Of a stretch of DNA of 64,000 bases, positions 53,729-63,869 are shown in pieces; position 1 is the stretch's first letter; every line of letters begins with the position of its first letter. The DNA lies in contig JAJZNW010000046.1 in NCBI GenBank assembly GCA_021811615.1, positions 1-64,000 on the forward strand, written 5' to 3'. Source of the DNA: Bacteroidota bacterium (lineage in GTDB: Bacteria > Bacteroidota > Ignavibacteria > Kryptoniales > JAKASW01). Below the pieces are notes generated by a model that was not told where the DNA came from, did no database searches, and saw only the letters and a list, made by a program, of their open reading frames with translations. The position numbers and the translations under genes were made by a program.

Positions 53729-54484
53729 TTATAAGACTATCACTTGCCCGTCGCTTACCGAATTCATTTTTGCAATGCCAAATTTAGTCTTCAGTTCGCC
53801 TCTCCATCCACCGCCGTCCTCAAGTTCCATCGGAATGTGCGTGAAGTAAACGTCCATGTCACTGCTTCTTGATAGCGCGGCAACTTCTTCAAGAGACGGA
53901 TGGGTTGACTCGACGAAGGATACGCCACCATCCAGCATGTTCTTCACTTCGTCAAGCGATGCGAGATCACTGCTGAAGAAGAACTTCTTAGCACCCTCTC
54001 TGACTATAACCGAAAAGCTCAGAGGGACTATTCCAAAAGCTTCGGCGTGCTTCGAGTATTTTTCAAGATGCCGGGTCTTGCTGAACTCCAGCTCAACATC
54101 TTCGAACTTCAAGGCCCCGGGATGAAGAGGAACGAGCGTGACATCGAACGACATTCTCCCGTTATATATGAACATATTTGCCAACCACAATCTGGCAAAC
54201 TCAATTTGAGAGAACGGGATGTAGACCGTAAGTGACTTCTTTCTCTCCAGCACGTGCATAGCTGTGAGTACCGCAGGGAGTCCGGCGGAATGATCGGCGT
54301 GCATATGTGTTATGAATATCCGATCGACGGCGAAAAAGTCGATCCCGGCATCCTGCATTGCACGCATGGCGTCGGAGCCGCAGTCGAGAAGGAAATTCTC
54401 CCCTCCGGCCTCCACGAAATAACAGCTATTGTGCCTGCTCCTGCTCGAGTAAGCCGATCCCGAACCGAGTACGACTATCTTCAT
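53729..54484 (-). CDS. MBL-fold metal-dependent hydrolase
   Basis: This 251-residue protein is a metallo-beta-lactamase-fold enzyme of the RNase Z-like group. The metal motif HMHADH is at residues 60-65, with a later Asp in FFFSSDLASLDE and His in YFTHIPME. The N-terminus VVLGSGSAYSSRSRHNSCYF is typical. The substrate is unknown: tRNA 3' processing and small phosphodiesters are both known for relatives. It overlaps the SPOR gene by 4 bases. Confidence 0.86.
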   Translation of the reverse strand: MKIVVLGSGSAYSSRSRHNSCYFVEAGGENFLLDCGSDAMRAMQDAGIDFFAVDRIFITHMHADHSAGLPAVLTAMHVLERKKSLTVYIPFSQIEFARLWLANMFIYNGRMSFDVTLVPLHPGALKFEDVELEFSKTRHLEKYSKHAEAFGIVPLSFSVIVREGAKKFFFSSDLASLDEVKNMLDGGVSFVESTHPSLEEVAALSRSSDMDVYFTHIPMELEDGGGWRGELKTKFGIAKMNSVSDGQVIVL

Positions 54485-55269
54485 TTCTCCACCACGATTG
54501 CATTAATCGACCGGCTCTTCAGATTGTCGACCATCGCCTGCGCGGCATCCTGGTCGGTGAAACTCCCCACGCTCACACCGTATAATGTCCTTCCCCCGAT
54601 ATCCTTCGGAAAGACTTTTCCGTTCACACCGTAGACTTTCAAATCATGGACATACCTACGCGCGTTGTCGCGAGTGGTGAAGACTCCGACCTGAACCAGA
54701 TAGATGCTCGGCGTGGCTTGGGCAGCCGCCGAAACTTGCGCCGACTTCTCCGGAGGAGCCGCGACAGGCTGGGCCGGCTCATTACTCTGAGAGTGCGGGA
54801 TGTCCTCGAGCGAGTCGACAAGACCAAGCGGATCGCTGACGGGGGGAGGAAGCGCGAACTTCTTAAGTTCTACGTAATCGCGGTGAGCCGCCGCGTACTG
54901 GCCCGTCGCGTAGTGATACCTGTAAAGTTGAATGAGGGCTTCACGCGCAATGGGTGTCCCTTCGTTTTCCGCAACAACCATCTTGTACATGTTCGCCGCG
55001 GTTACTCCATCCTGTGTCAAGGCGGCCCGAACGAACATCGCGTAAGGGCTCCCCGGGTTTGCTGCTTTGAGATAATTGCGTGCGTCCTCAAGCTTGCCCG
55101 ACCTCAGCGCCTCAAACGCAAGTTCACCGTCCACGTCCGAAGTCGTACCCGCCGGTTGAGCTACCCCTGAAGGGCCCTGGCCGGTAAACCTCTGGGCAAA
55201 CACAATACGCGGCATCCAAAGGACCGAGAAATTGATTGCGATCAGAAATAACCAGCTATATGCTTTCAT
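54481..55269 (-). CDS. SPOR-domain protein
   Basis: I take the ATG at 55269, one base after the miaB stop, because the product then starts with a signal peptide (MKAYSWLFLIAINFSVLWM). The 262-residue protein has a TPR-like middle (about 55-130), a Pro/Ala-rich linker and a C-terminal SPOR domain (about 185-260) with YLVQVGVFTTRDNARRYV and LYGVSVGSFTDQDAAQAMV. SPOR domains bind denuded peptidoglycan at division sites, so a cell-wall or division role in the periplasm is likely. Confidence 0.85.
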   Translation of the reverse strand: MKAYSWLFLIAINFSVLWMPRIVFAQRFTGQGPSGVAQPAGTTSDVDGELAFEALRSGKLEDARNYLKAANPGSPYAMFVRAALTQDGVTAANMYKMVVAENEGTPIAREALIQLYRYHYATGQYAAAHRDYVELKKFALPPPVSDPLGLVDSLEDIPHSQSNEPAQPVAAPPEKSAQVSAAAQATPSIYLVQVGVFTTRDNARRYVHDLKVYGVNGKVFPKDIGGRTLYGVSVGSFTDQDAAQAMVDNLKSRSINAIVVEK

Positions 55270-55270
55270 T

Positions 55271-56623
55271 TTAATTGAGACTGCAGCCGACTTTGCCGAA
55301 TAGAGTCGCCGACGTCGCCCTTTCAATTTTCACTGAGACCATGTCGCCCGGCTTGTACGGACCCGCCTGAAAAACAACCGTCTTGTTCGTGTCCGTACGG
55401 CCGCTTAACTGAAGTTCAGACTTCTTGCTTGGACCGTCAACCATCACCTCCAGCGAATCGCCGACGAGCGACTGATTGACTTCGCCAGAGACCTTCTGTT
55501 GGAGTGAAATGATTTCACCCAGGCGGCGGGCCTTAACTTCTTCGGGCACATCGTCGCCGAGCCTGTACGCCGGTGTACCCTCACGAGGCGAATACTTGAA
55601 CATGTACGCGCCGTCATAACGGACTTCTTCCATCAGGCTCAGTGTCTCCTTGTGCTCATTCTCTGTCTCAGTCGGAAAGCCGGAGATTATGTCTGTTGAT
55701 AACGCGACACCGGGAATCCGCGCTCTGATCTTCCTTACGAGTTGCAGATAATGCTCTCTCGTGTAGGTCCGGTTCATCGCTTCAAGGACCCTGGTAGAGC
55801 CAGACTGGACCGGTAAATGTATGTACTTGCACAAGTTGTCGTGGCTTGCGATACTGTCGATCAGCTTATCCGATAGATCCTGCGGATGGGACGTCGTGAA
55901 GCGGACACGAAGTTTTGAATCGACACCGGCCACTGCAGACAGCAGGTCGGCAAAATCGCGCCCGTTATCCATGTATGAGTTCACGTTCTGTCCGAGAAGC
56001 GTAAACTCCCGGAATCCCTGCTCCAAGAGCTGTTCCACCTCGGCCACGACACTTATGAGCGTCCGGCTTCTCTCCCGCCCGCGGGTAAATGGGACTATGC
56101 AGAAGGTGCAAAACTTGTCGCAACCTCGCATTACCGAGAGCCATGCGGATATCCCTTCGCTTCTAAACGGTATAATGTCATCATATGTCTCGGTCCTGGA
56201 AAGCCGAACTCCTATTCCCTGTGAGCCTGCGAGCGCCCCGTCTACAAGGTCTGGAAGCTTGCGGTACTCGTCCGGCCCCACTACGATGTCCACATTGTGC
56301 CTGTCCATCAAGTTTGAGCGAAGCCTCTCGGCCATGCAACCGAGCACCCCGACCACGAGTTCGGGTTTGTCGGACGTCCGCTTTCTGATAACGCTAAGCC
56401 TCTGGTGGATCTTCTCCTCTGCATGCTCACGAACACTGCATGTGTTGAGCAGGACAACATCAGCCTCATCGATGGCTTGCGTAGGAGAGTACCCGCTCTT
56501 GTTTAATATCCCGAGGACAATCTCCGTATCAGCCAGGTTCATCTGGCATCCGTATGTCTCTACATAAACCTTCCGGCTCGAAAGCTTATCAGCCGTTCTA
56601 TCTTGAATATCCATTCGCGCCAA
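55271..56623 (-). CDS. miaB: tRNA-2-methylthio-N6-isopentenyladenosine synthase MiaB
   Basis: This 450-residue radical-SAM enzyme adds the methylthio group at tRNA A37. The N-terminal domain starts VYVETYGCQMNLADTE and holds further iron-sulfur Cys in NTCSVREHAEEK and GVLGCMAERL. The radical-SAM cluster motif is CDKFCTFC. A C-terminal TRAM domain (about 385-450) ends the protein. It heads the minus-strand operon. Confidence 0.96.
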   Translation of the reverse strand: MARMDIQDRTADKLSSRKVYVETYGCQMNLADTEIVLGILNKSGYSPTQAIDEADVVLLNTCSVREHAEEKIHQRLSVIRKRTSDKPELVVGVLGCMAERLRSNLMDRHNVDIVVGPDEYRKLPDLVDGALAGSQGIGVRLSRTETYDDIIPFRSEGISAWLSVMRGCDKFCTFCIVPFTRGRERSRTLISVVAEVEQLLEQGFREFTLLGQNVNSYMDNGRDFADLLSAVAGVDSKLRVRFTTSHPQDLSDKLIDSIASHDNLCKYIHLPVQSGSTRVLEAMNRTYTREHYLQLVRKIRARIPGVALSTDIISGFPTETENEHKETLSLMEEVRYDGAYMFKYSPREGTPAYRLGDDVPEEVKARRLGEIISLQQKVSGEVNQSLVGDSLEVMVDGPSKKSELQLSGRTDTNKTVVFQAGPYKPGDMVSVKIERATSATLFGKVGCSLN

Positions 56624-56829
56624 TTTGTCACTATTAGGTGTAATTTCGTCATAAATTTAGTTTCCTGTATAGGAATAAGCAATCCATGGAAAAATGAAAC
56701 ACAAAAATGGGCCAATTCGCCTCAGAAATCAGATGTGCTGTTGAAAGGTCTTGTCAGCTAAAACTATGTCTAATGAATCATAATTGGCGGTGTGCGACAT
56801 GGGCGTCGAAAATTTGATTGCGATAGCGT

Positions 56830-56857
56830 TTGAATTTTGGCGCCGGTTCGATATTTT
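56830..56857 (+). promoter_or_regulatory. Sigma-70-type promoter for ddl
   Basis: TTGAAT at 56830-56835 and TATTTT at 56852-56857 are 16 bases apart, about 20 bases before the GTG start of ddl at 56878, which has AGGAG at 56868-56872. The 254-base gap between divergent miaB and ddl contains no gene. Confidence 0.45.
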
Positions 56858-56877
56858 ACTAAAAATTAGGAGTATTA

Positions 56878-57897
56878 GTGAAAATTGCTGTCCTGCTGGG
56901 CGGCAGCTCCCCGGAGCGGCTCGTGTCGATAGCTTCAGGAAGAGGAGTCATTAACGCCCTCCGTGAGCTGGGACACGATGTCGTGGCAATTGACCCGTCG
57001 CTCGGCCCCGATCAGATTTCAGAAACCGAACTACTTTCGCAGGCCGTCGGCGCAACTCCCCCGAGTAAGGACTTTTTGAGCAGACTCTCTCCATCGAATT
57101 ACCTGGCAGCCGTAGAATCGAAACTCTTCAACGATGTCGATCTCGCGTTCATCATTCTACATGGGAAATGGGGAGAAGATGGGATCGTACAATCGCTTCT
57201 TGAATTGCGGGCTATCCCTTACACCGGTTCCGGGGTCATGGCGAGTGCCATCGCGATGGACAAAGTCATGTCCAAAAAGCTTTTCGTGCACCATGGTACA
57301 CCGACGGCCGAGTGGTTCGATTACAGGGTTAACTCGAGGACCCGGCCCGATTCGATCAGGCAGGAAATCGCCAAGCTCGGCTACCCAAGCGTTGTCAAGC
57401 CGAACGACCAGGGATCCTCCGTGGCCATATCGATCGTCAACAACGAAAGAGAACTCGATACCGCGCTTGACGAGGCAGAGAAGTTTTCAGATGTTGTTCT
57501 CGTCGAGAAATTCATAAAGGGAGCAGAGCTCACGGTCGGGATACTCGGGGACCAGCCGCTGCCGGTAATCGAGATAAGACCTCACGGTGGATTTTACGAT
57601 TATCACCACAAATACACAAAGGGCATGACCGACTACATTGTCCCGGCGCCAATCGACAAATCCGTTGCGTTGAAGCTGCAGGAGGTATCTCTTAAGACTT
57701 TCTCGTCGTTGGGTTGCAGGACATTCGGCAGGGTCGATTTCAGAATCGGATCGGACGGGACACCGTATTGCCTTGAGGTAAACACAATACCGGGAATGAC
57801 CGAAACCAGTCTTGTCCCAAAGGCCGCAGCGGCAGCGGGAATCACCTTCAAAGACCTAATCGGGAAAATTGTGGAACTGAGCGTGGAGGGCAATTGA
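56878..57897 (+). CDS. ddl: D-alanine-D-alanine ligase
   Basis: This 339-residue ATP-grasp enzyme makes the D-Ala-D-Ala dipeptide for peptidoglycan. Features are VLLGGSSPERLVSIASGRGV at the start, FIILHGKWGEDGIVQSLLE, the ATP-grasp segment YPSVVKPNDQGSSVAIS and the metal-binding CLEVNTIPGMTETSLVPKAA near the end. The start is GTG with AGGAG 5 bases before it. It overlaps the next gene by 4 bases. Confidence 0.96.
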   Translation: MKIAVLLGGSSPERLVSIASGRGVINALRELGHDVVAIDPSLGPDQISETELLSQAVGATPPSKDFLSRLSPSNYLAAVESKLFNDVDLAFIILHGKWGEDGIVQSLLELRAIPYTGSGVMASAIAMDKVMSKKLFVHHGTPTAEWFDYRVNSRTRPDSIRQEIAKLGYPSVVKPNDQGSSVAISIVNNERELDTALDEAEKFSDVVLVEKFIKGAELTVGILGDQPLPVIEIRPHGGFYDYHHKYTKGMTDYIVPAPIDKSVALKLQEVSLKTFSSLGCRTFGRVDFRIGSDGTPYCLEVNTIPGMTETSLVPKAAAAAGITFKDLIGKIVELSVEGN

Positions 57898-58202
57898 AGC
57901 TTTTCAATTTCAGGAGATTCCTGAAGGAAATCTCGCGCAAGAATGCGGTCATCCTGCTTATAATTTCGCTGGGCCTCGTCTATATGCTGTTCGACCAAAA
58001 GGGACTCATTCAAAGGCTTCATCTCGCCGGCGAAAAGGCATCGCTGGAAAATCGGATCGAGCTGCTCCAGAAGGAGAACAAGTCGATGCAGGCAGAAATC
58101 GTCAAACTCCAGACCAGCGACAAGGAAATTGAACGTATAGCCCGGGAGAAGTATTTTATGCACAGGAATGGTGAAGAAGTCATCAAAGTCGAGCCGAAGT
58201 GA
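57894..58202 (+). CDS. FtsB/DivIC-family septum protein
   Basis: This 102-residue protein has a cytoplasmic N-terminus, one membrane helix (about 19-36) and a coiled coil (about 45-78), then [21 protein letters not shown], the usual ending of the DivIC/FtsB family. It acts in the divisome. The start is a TTG inside the ddl stop (TTGA), with GGAGG 4 bases before it. Confidence 0.88.
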   Translation: MKLFNFRRFLKEISRKNAVILLIISLGLVYMLFDQKGLIQRLHLAGEKASLENRIELLQKENKSMQAEIVKLQTSDKEIERIAREKYFMHRNGEEVIKVEPK

Positions 58203-59547
58203 ACCACGCGAATTGAACCGCGCTTCATCGGGCTTATTCTCCCCTCCCAGGTCAGCAATCCCTCTTGCCGAAAGAATTCGTCCCCAAAGATTCGAGGATT
58301 TCGTCGGGCAGAAACATCTTGTCGGAGAAGGCGGCACCCTCAGAAAGATGATCGATGCCGGGAATATGCGTTCCATGATACTCTGGGGCCCACCCGGCAC
58401 AGGCAAGACGACACTTGCACGGCTCGTCGCATCACAACTCCAGGCGGACTTCTACCAGATCAATGCGGTTTCGTCCGGAGTTCAGGAATTACGCGAAATC
58501 ATCTCGACAGCACGCAGGTCGCTCGAACTCGGACGCCGAACAATCCTATTCATAGACGAAATTCACCGCTTCAACAAAGCGCAGCAGGACGCTCTCCTCG
58601 AAAGTGTGGAGAACGGGTCCGTGATACTCATCGGTGCAACAACTGAGAACCCGTCTTTCGAAGTCATTTCCCCGCTTCTGTCGCGCAGTCAGGTGTACGT
58701 ACTCGAGACACTCGGAGAGGAAGACCTGAAGGAAATACTGAGACAGGCTATCGCGAATGACGAAGTTATCGTGAAGATGCGCGGGGAGGAAAGTAAAGAG
58801 GAGCTCATCTCTTCCGATGCGGAAGAGGAGATGATAAGGCTCAGCGGTGGCGACGCGAGAGTGATGCTTAACGCACTCGAAGTCGCCATCGATCTCGGCG
58901 GGAAGCAGCATCCTCTGCGGATCACGAAAGAGACTGTCAGGGAAGCTTACCAGATCAGGCACTACCGGTATGACAGGACGGGCGAAGAGCATTACAACAC
59001 CATATCCGCTTTCATAAAGAGCGTTCGCGGGAGCGATCCTGATGCGGCAGTGTATTATCTCGCGAGAATGCTCGAAGCAGGCGAAGATCCGAAGTTCATC
59101 GCGAGACGCCTCATCATTCTCGCGTCTGAAGATATCGGGAACGCCGAGCCGTATGCGCTGACACTGGCGACCGCCTGCTTCACCGCGGTGGATTACATAG
59201 GGATGCCGGAAGCACGCATAGTTCTCGCACAAGCGACGACATACCTTTCGAGCTGCCCGAAGAGCAACGCGTCCTACCTCTCCATCGAGAAGGCCGCTGC
59301 GGACGTCCGCGAAAAGCCGTACCTGCCCGTCCCTCTTCATTTACGAAACGCGCCGACGAAACTGATGAAGGGGCTCGGATATCACAAGGACTATAAATAT
59401 GCTCACGATTTCGGCGATCACTTTGTGGAACAACAATACCTGCCGGACGTATTGAAGGACAGAATTTACTACGATCCGTCCGAAATCGGCAGAGAAGCGA
59501 CTTTGAAGAAACATCTCGATTCAATCTGGAAAAAAAGAAAAAAGTAG
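58168..59547 (+). CDS. rarA: Replication-associated recombination protein RarA (MgsA)
   Basis: This 459-residue AAA+ ATPase has Walker [10 protein letters not shown] and Walker [20 protein letters not shown], then the RarA-type C-terminal tetramerisation region with [21 protein letters not shown] and the ending [14 protein letters not shown]. It acts at stalled forks. The annotated ATG overlaps the divisome gene by 35 bases and adds about 15 extra residues; a TTG at 58213 is an alternative. Neither has a strong ribosome site. Confidence 0.93.
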   Translation: MVKKSSKSSRSEPRELNRASSGLFSPPRSAIPLAERIRPQRFEDFVGQKHLVGEGGTLRKMIDAGNMRSMILWGPPGTGKTTLARLVASQLQADFYQINAVSSGVQELREIISTARRSLELGRRTILFIDEIHRFNKAQQDALLESVENGSVILIGATTENPSFEVISPLLSRSQVYVLETLGEEDLKEILRQAIANDEVIVKMRGEESKEELISSDAEEEMIRLSGGDARVMLNALEVAIDLGGKQHPLRITKETVREAYQIRHYRYDRTGEEHYNTISAFIKSVRGSDPDAAVYYLARMLEAGEDPKFIARRLIILASEDIGNAEPYALTLATACFTAVDYIGMPEARIVLAQATTYLSSCPKSNASYLSIEKAAADVREKPYLPVPLHLRNAPTKLMKGLGYHKDYKYAHDFGDHFVEQQYLPDVLKDRIYYDPSEIGREATLKKHLDSIWKKRKK

Positions 59548-59587
59548 TGTCTCGCATATTAGCCGGACCTCGGAAAGAAAGAGCCAA

Positions 59588-60535
59588 ATGAACTACATAA
59601 TCGGAATAGATCTCGGAGGCACATACATCAAGGCCGGATCAGTCTCGAAGGAAGGTAAACTTCTGAAAGAAGTCTCGTTGCCGTCTCAGGGAGAGATAGG
59701 CCCTCAGGCAGTAGTGAGCCAGATAGCAAAAGCCGTCGACAACCTGAGGAGTGAACACGCCGGTGACGAGCTCCTCGGCGTCGGGATCGGTTCGCCCGGC
59801 ATCGTCGACCTGGACGGCGGAACAGTCAAGTATCCGCCCAACCTTGCGAACTGGAAAATCTTCAGACTCGGCGAGGAGGTGTCGAAAAAAATCGGAGTCC
59901 GCGCCGAAGTCGAAAACGACGCGAACGCCGCCGCAGTCGGAGAGCAGAAATTCGGAGCAGGCAAAGATCTCACCAGCTTCATCATGATAACTCTCGGTAC
60001 CGGTGTCGGCGGAGGTTTCATCGTCGACGGGAAAGTCTTCCGCGGCGAGACCGGCGGCGCGGGAGAACTCGGACATACGACAATCAACATGGATGGACCC
60101 CAGTGCGGATGCGGCAACCGCGGGTGCGTCGAGGCATACGTGGGGCAGAGACATCTGTCACGCCGGGTGGCAGAACAACTGAAGGGCCATCCAGAGTCCC
60201 TCATTAATAAACTCATCGCAGGAGATCCTGAGAAGCTCGAGCCAAAGGTTATCAGCGAGGCCGCGGACAGCGGGGACCAATTCGCACTCGCAGTCTGGAA
60301 GGAAACCGGGACATACGTCGGTACTGCGGTGGCTTCGGCATTCAACCTTTTCGACATCGGGACACTCATAATCGGAGGCGGAGTCGCAAAGGCCGGTCGG
60401 CCGTTGTTCGACTCGATCGAAGCGACAATTAAAGAGCGGGTGCTCTCATCCTTGAAACCGCGCGTGAAGGTAATGAAAGCTCAACTCGAGAATTCCGCGG
60501 GCGTACTTGGCGCAGCAGCCCTGATCGCCGAGTGA
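59588..60535 (+). CDS. ROK-family sugar kinase
   Basis: This 315-residue protein starts with the phosphate loop IGIDLGGTYIKAG, has the catalytic Asp region EVENDANAAAVGEQKFG, TLGTGVGGGFIVDGKVF and the zinc-type ROK motif CGCGNRGCVEAY. Glucokinase activity is likely, but ROK kinases also use N-acetylmannosamine, fructose or other sugars. It stands alone between rarA and lptD. Confidence 0.92.
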   Translation: MNYIIGIDLGGTYIKAGSVSKEGKLLKEVSLPSQGEIGPQAVVSQIAKAVDNLRSEHAGDELLGVGIGSPGIVDLDGGTVKYPPNLANWKIFRLGEEVSKKIGVRAEVENDANAAAVGEQKFGAGKDLTSFIMITLGTGVGGGFIVDGKVFRGETGGAGELGHTTINMDGPQCGCGNRGCVEAYVGQRHLSRRVAEQLKGHPESLINKLIAGDPEKLEPKVISEAADSGDQFALAVWKETGTYVGTAVASAFNLFDIGTLIIGGGVAKAGRPLFDSIEATIKERVLSSLKPRVKVMKAQLENSAGVLGAAALIAE

Positions 60536-60580
60536 TATTGCTATCGCCCGGGGAACCGGTTCGCTGATTGCTGGTATGCC

Positions 60581-63211
60581 GTGAAATACACATTAGCCAT
60601 ATTCATTGCCCTATCTTTCGTCCCGGTCCTCCACGCCGCCGAGGCTTCTCAGAAGCACCCACTCAGGCTGGCAAGGGGAAGCTTCTCACCTGACTCGACG
60701 CTGAACGACACCTCCAGGACCGCGCCGCGGCTTCTGCCAGATTCGACGTCGACTTCCGACACCTCCGCCGTCTCGGATACTTCGTCGACCGCCACCGGCA
60801 TCGACACTGTCGTGACTTACAGCGCAACAGACTCGATAGTCTACTCGATCTCCAACCGCGAGATGAAGCTGTACAAGAAGGGTAACATGAAGTACAGGGA
60901 CTTCAAGCTCGACGCCGGGCACATCGCGATCAATTGGGACAATGCCATACTGACAGCAGAAGGAATCAAGGACACCGCCGACAAAATTATAGAGCAGCCT
61001 GTCTTCACCGATGCCGGCGAAACCTACGACGGCTCTCATGTTTCATATGATTTCAAAAGCAAAAAGGGAACCGTATCCGTCGCGAATACCACTATAGATA
61101 AGGGGCATTACCATGGCCAGCTTATCAAGAAATATTCGAAGGACATTCTGTATATAAAGAACGGAAGGTTCACGACTTGCGACAAGAATCCACCTGATTA
61201 CTATTTTCAGAGTTCAAAAATGAAACTGATCGTCGGCAACGAGATCATTGCGGAACCGATCGTCATGTATATCGACGGCGTTCCTGTGTTCGCCCTGCCG
61301 TTCGGAGTCTTCCCCGCAAAGTCCGGAAGACGCAGCGGGTTGATCACGCCATCCTTCGGTCAGAGCGCGAACTATGGTAGATACCTTTCACATTTCGGTT
61401 ACTTCTGGGCGATCAACAATTACATGGATCTGACAACGACCGCCGATTGGTGGACGAGAGGAAAGTACGACATAAAAACCGGTCTCCGCTACGATGTCCG
61501 CTACCAGTTCAACGGAAGCATCTACGCTTCCTATGCGTATCAGGCCTCAGGACAGCCCGGAGATCCCGGCAGGACGGTGCAGACAAACTGGGATCTGTCC
61601 ATCAATCATCAGCAGACGATCGATCCGAATACGCAGCTGACGGCGAGCGTAAGGATGAGCTCGCAGAATTACTTCCAGACTACCGCGCTCAGTTACCCTG
61701 AACTTCTTCAGCAAAACCTTGTGTCGGACGTGACTTTGTACAGGAGCTGGCAGGGGTCAGGTAATTCGTTGTCGCTCAACCTCCATAGGGATCAAAATCT
61801 GCAAAACGGCTCAATTATCACAAATCTCCCAAACATCACTTTCTCACACAGTCAAAGCTACCCTTTCAGACCCGCGGCGGATGCCAACAAGCCGCTCGAC
61901 CAGCTTGCCTGGTATGAACTGATCGGTTTTTCTTACAACGGTCAGTTCGAGAATAATACATCCAAGCTCTACGATACGACTTCTTCCACGGGGTTCGACA
62001 GGTTCAGCACATACGGTCTGGATCATTCCGTTACGATCAACGCCTCGCCGAAGATCGGCTACTTTACTTTTTCGCCGTTCGTCAATATATCCGACATGAT
62101 GTATCCCTCGCGCACTCTGCTACATGTCGTCCCGAGCTCGACCGGTCAGGACAGCCTTGTCGGCGAAAAACAACACGGGTTCTACGACGTCGGCTCCTTC
62201 AACACGGGTGTATCCGTAAGCACTAGACTTTTCGGCCTGATGAACCCAAACATTTTCGGCATCACTGCGTTCAGGCATACGCTTCAACCGAGCGTCACGG
62301 TCAGCTACCAGCCGGACTTCTCGAAACCTTTCTGGAATTTCTACGGTCACTATTACACACTCAACGATAGCCAGGTCACGTACAGCTACTTCGGCGGCAA
62401 CGATTATCTCTTCGGTGGCGCGCCTCAGGGAGCTTTCGGGGGGATGACATTCTCCGTAAACAACAACTTTGAGGCGAAGGTCAAATCAAGCGATACTTCC
62501 CAGACCGAGCAGAAGCTGCAACTCTTGAACTTAGGCCTCAGCATGTCCTACAATTTCCTCGCGCGCGGTTACAATCTTCCCCTGTCCGATCTGAGCGTAA
62601 CTTACCGCACAAATGTAGCCGGTAAGATCGACATCGGCGGGAGCAGCAGTTTCAGCTTTTACCAATATGACTACGCCGCGCAAAGGCGAATCAACAAGCT
62701 TCTTCTCGCCGAAGGAAAACTTCCCGACATGACCAACTTCAGTCTGAGTCTGTCTACCGCTTTCCACGGTCAGCGGACGCAAAGCAGCTCGGCCGCTCAG
62801 CAACAACATTCCCAGGATTCACTTCAGGCCGAGCAGAGATACAACTCCTTTTACCAGCAGATTCAGCCACCGGACCTGAGCATCCCGTGGAATCTGAACC
62901 TCAGCCTGAACTTCGGCATCAGCAAACCTACTCCGGTTTTCGTCAGCAAATATGCCAGCCTTCAGTTCAATCTTGGGTTCAATCTGACGCAGAACTGGAA
63001 GATCGGGTTCACCGGCGGATATGATTTCATTCAGCACGATCTCGTCGTCCCGACTGTAACTGTTTACAGAGATCTCGACTGCTGGGAGATGACGCTCGCG
63101 TGGAACCCGATAGGATACCTGCGCGGTTTCAATCTTGAAATTAGGATAAAAGCTCCGCAACTTAGAGACATAAAAATAACGAAGAGAGAGTACCAAAATA
63201 TTGGATTCTGA
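60581..63211 (+). CDS. lptD: LPS-assembly outer-membrane protein LptD (LptD_2 type)
   Basis: This 876-residue protein has a signal peptide (MKYTLAIFIALSFVPVLHA). A Ser/Thr/Asp-rich linker precedes an OstA-like beta-jellyroll (about 90-200) with MKYRDFKLDAGHIAINWDN and GRFTTCDKNPPDYYFQSSKM. The long C-terminal half is a beta-barrel with the LptD signature region FGVFPAKSGRRSGLITPSFG. It inserts LPS into the outer leaflet together with LptE. The start is GTG. The last codons overlap the GNAT gene. Confidence 0.92.
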   Translation: MKYTLAIFIALSFVPVLHAAEASQKHPLRLARGSFSPDSTLNDTSRTAPRLLPDSTSTSDTSAVSDTSSTATGIDTVVTYSATDSIVYSISNREMKLYKKGNMKYRDFKLDAGHIAINWDNAILTAEGIKDTADKIIEQPVFTDAGETYDGSHVSYDFKSKKGTVSVANTTIDKGHYHGQLIKKYSKDILYIKNGRFTTCDKNPPDYYFQSSKMKLIVGNEIIAEPIVMYIDGVPVFALPFGVFPAKSGRRSGLITPSFGQSANYGRYLSHFGYFWAINNYMDLTTTADWWTRGKYDIKTGLRYDVRYQFNGSIYASYAYQASGQPGDPGRTVQTNWDLSINHQQTIDPNTQLTASVRMSSQNYFQTTALSYPELLQQNLVSDVTLYRSWQGSGNSLSLNLHRDQNLQNGSIITNLPNITFSHSQSYPFRPAADANKPLDQLAWYELIGFSYNGQFENNTSKLYDTTSSTGFDRFSTYGLDHSVTINASPKIGYFTFSPFVNISDMMYPSRTLLHVVPSSTGQDSLVGEKQHGFYDVGSFNTGVSVSTRLFGLMNPNIFGITAFRHTLQPSVTVSYQPDFSKPFWNFYGHYYTLNDSQVTYSYFGGNDYLFGGAPQGAFGGMTFSVNNNFEAKVKSSDTSQTEQKLQLLNLGLSMSYNFLARGYNLPLSDLSVTYRTNVAGKIDIGGSSSFSFYQYDYAAQRRINKLLLAEGKLPDMTNFSLSLSTAFHGQRTQSSSAAQQQHSQDSLQAEQRYNSFYQQIQPPDLSIPWNLNLSLNFGISKPTPVFVSKYASLQFNLGFNLTQNWKIGFTGGYDFIQHDLVVPTVTVYRDLDCWEMTLAWNPIGYLRGFNLEIRIKAPQLRDIKITKREYQNIGF

Positions 63212-63737
63212 TATAAAAGTCCGGCGCGCGAAAGTCGGAGATGTACACCAAATCGTCGCACTAATCAACTCGTACGCTGAAAAAGGGGAAATGCTTTACA
63301 GATCGCAGAGCCAGGTCCTGCAGCAGGTCAGGAATTATTTCGTTGCGGTGACAACAGCGGTAGACTCTTCAGAGGTCAATCCGCCCGATGAGGCAGTTCT
63401 TGCCTGCGGTTCTCTGGACATCACATGGAACGACCTTGCCGAGCTTCGTTCGCTCGCAGTCAGCGACAGGGTACAGGGGAAGGGACTCGGCACGAAGGTC
63501 GTCGAGGCGCTTATGAACGATGCCGTCGAGCTCGGGCTGAAGCACGTCTTCGCGCTCACCTACAAGCCGCATTTCTTCGAAAGGCTCGGATTCAGGATAA
63601 TTGACAAACAGCAGCTTCCACACAAGGTGTGGAACATCTGCATCGACTGTCTGAAGTTTCCCGTCTGCGACGAAGTCGCGATGCAGATCGAAGTCGAAGA
63701 GTGGGCAAACAAGCGAGCGGGAACGGAAGTCAAGTAG
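63201..63737 (+). CDS. GNAT N-acetyltransferase (ArgA-like)
   Basis: This 178-residue protein starts at a TTG that overlaps the lptD stop. It has the GNAT fold, with the acetyl-CoA loop VQGKGLGTKVVEALMNDA and the preceding LAELRSLAVSDRV. The ending HVFALTYKPHFFERLGFRII and the DIKVRRAKVGDVHQIVALIN start resemble N-acetylglutamate synthases of the short type, which begin arginine synthesis. No other arginine genes are in the window, so the substrate is tentative. Confidence 0.82.
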   Translation: MDSDIKVRRAKVGDVHQIVALINSYAEKGEMLYRSQSQVLQQVRNYFVAVTTAVDSSEVNPPDEAVLACGSLDITWNDLAELRSLAVSDRVQGKGLGTKVVEALMNDAVELGLKHVFALTYKPHFFERLGFRIIDKQQLPHKVWNICIDCLKFPVCDEVAMQIEVEEWANKRAGTEVK

Positions 63738-63869
63738 AGGGCAGCACAGTCGCACATTGCCCCGCTCCCATCAAGGATTGTAGGTTCTGAAAAGAGGACG
63801 AATGTGTCAATATATATCGGTATTCCCCTAATCAAGAGTGGCGGTAGTGACTCATTTTGCATAAACATC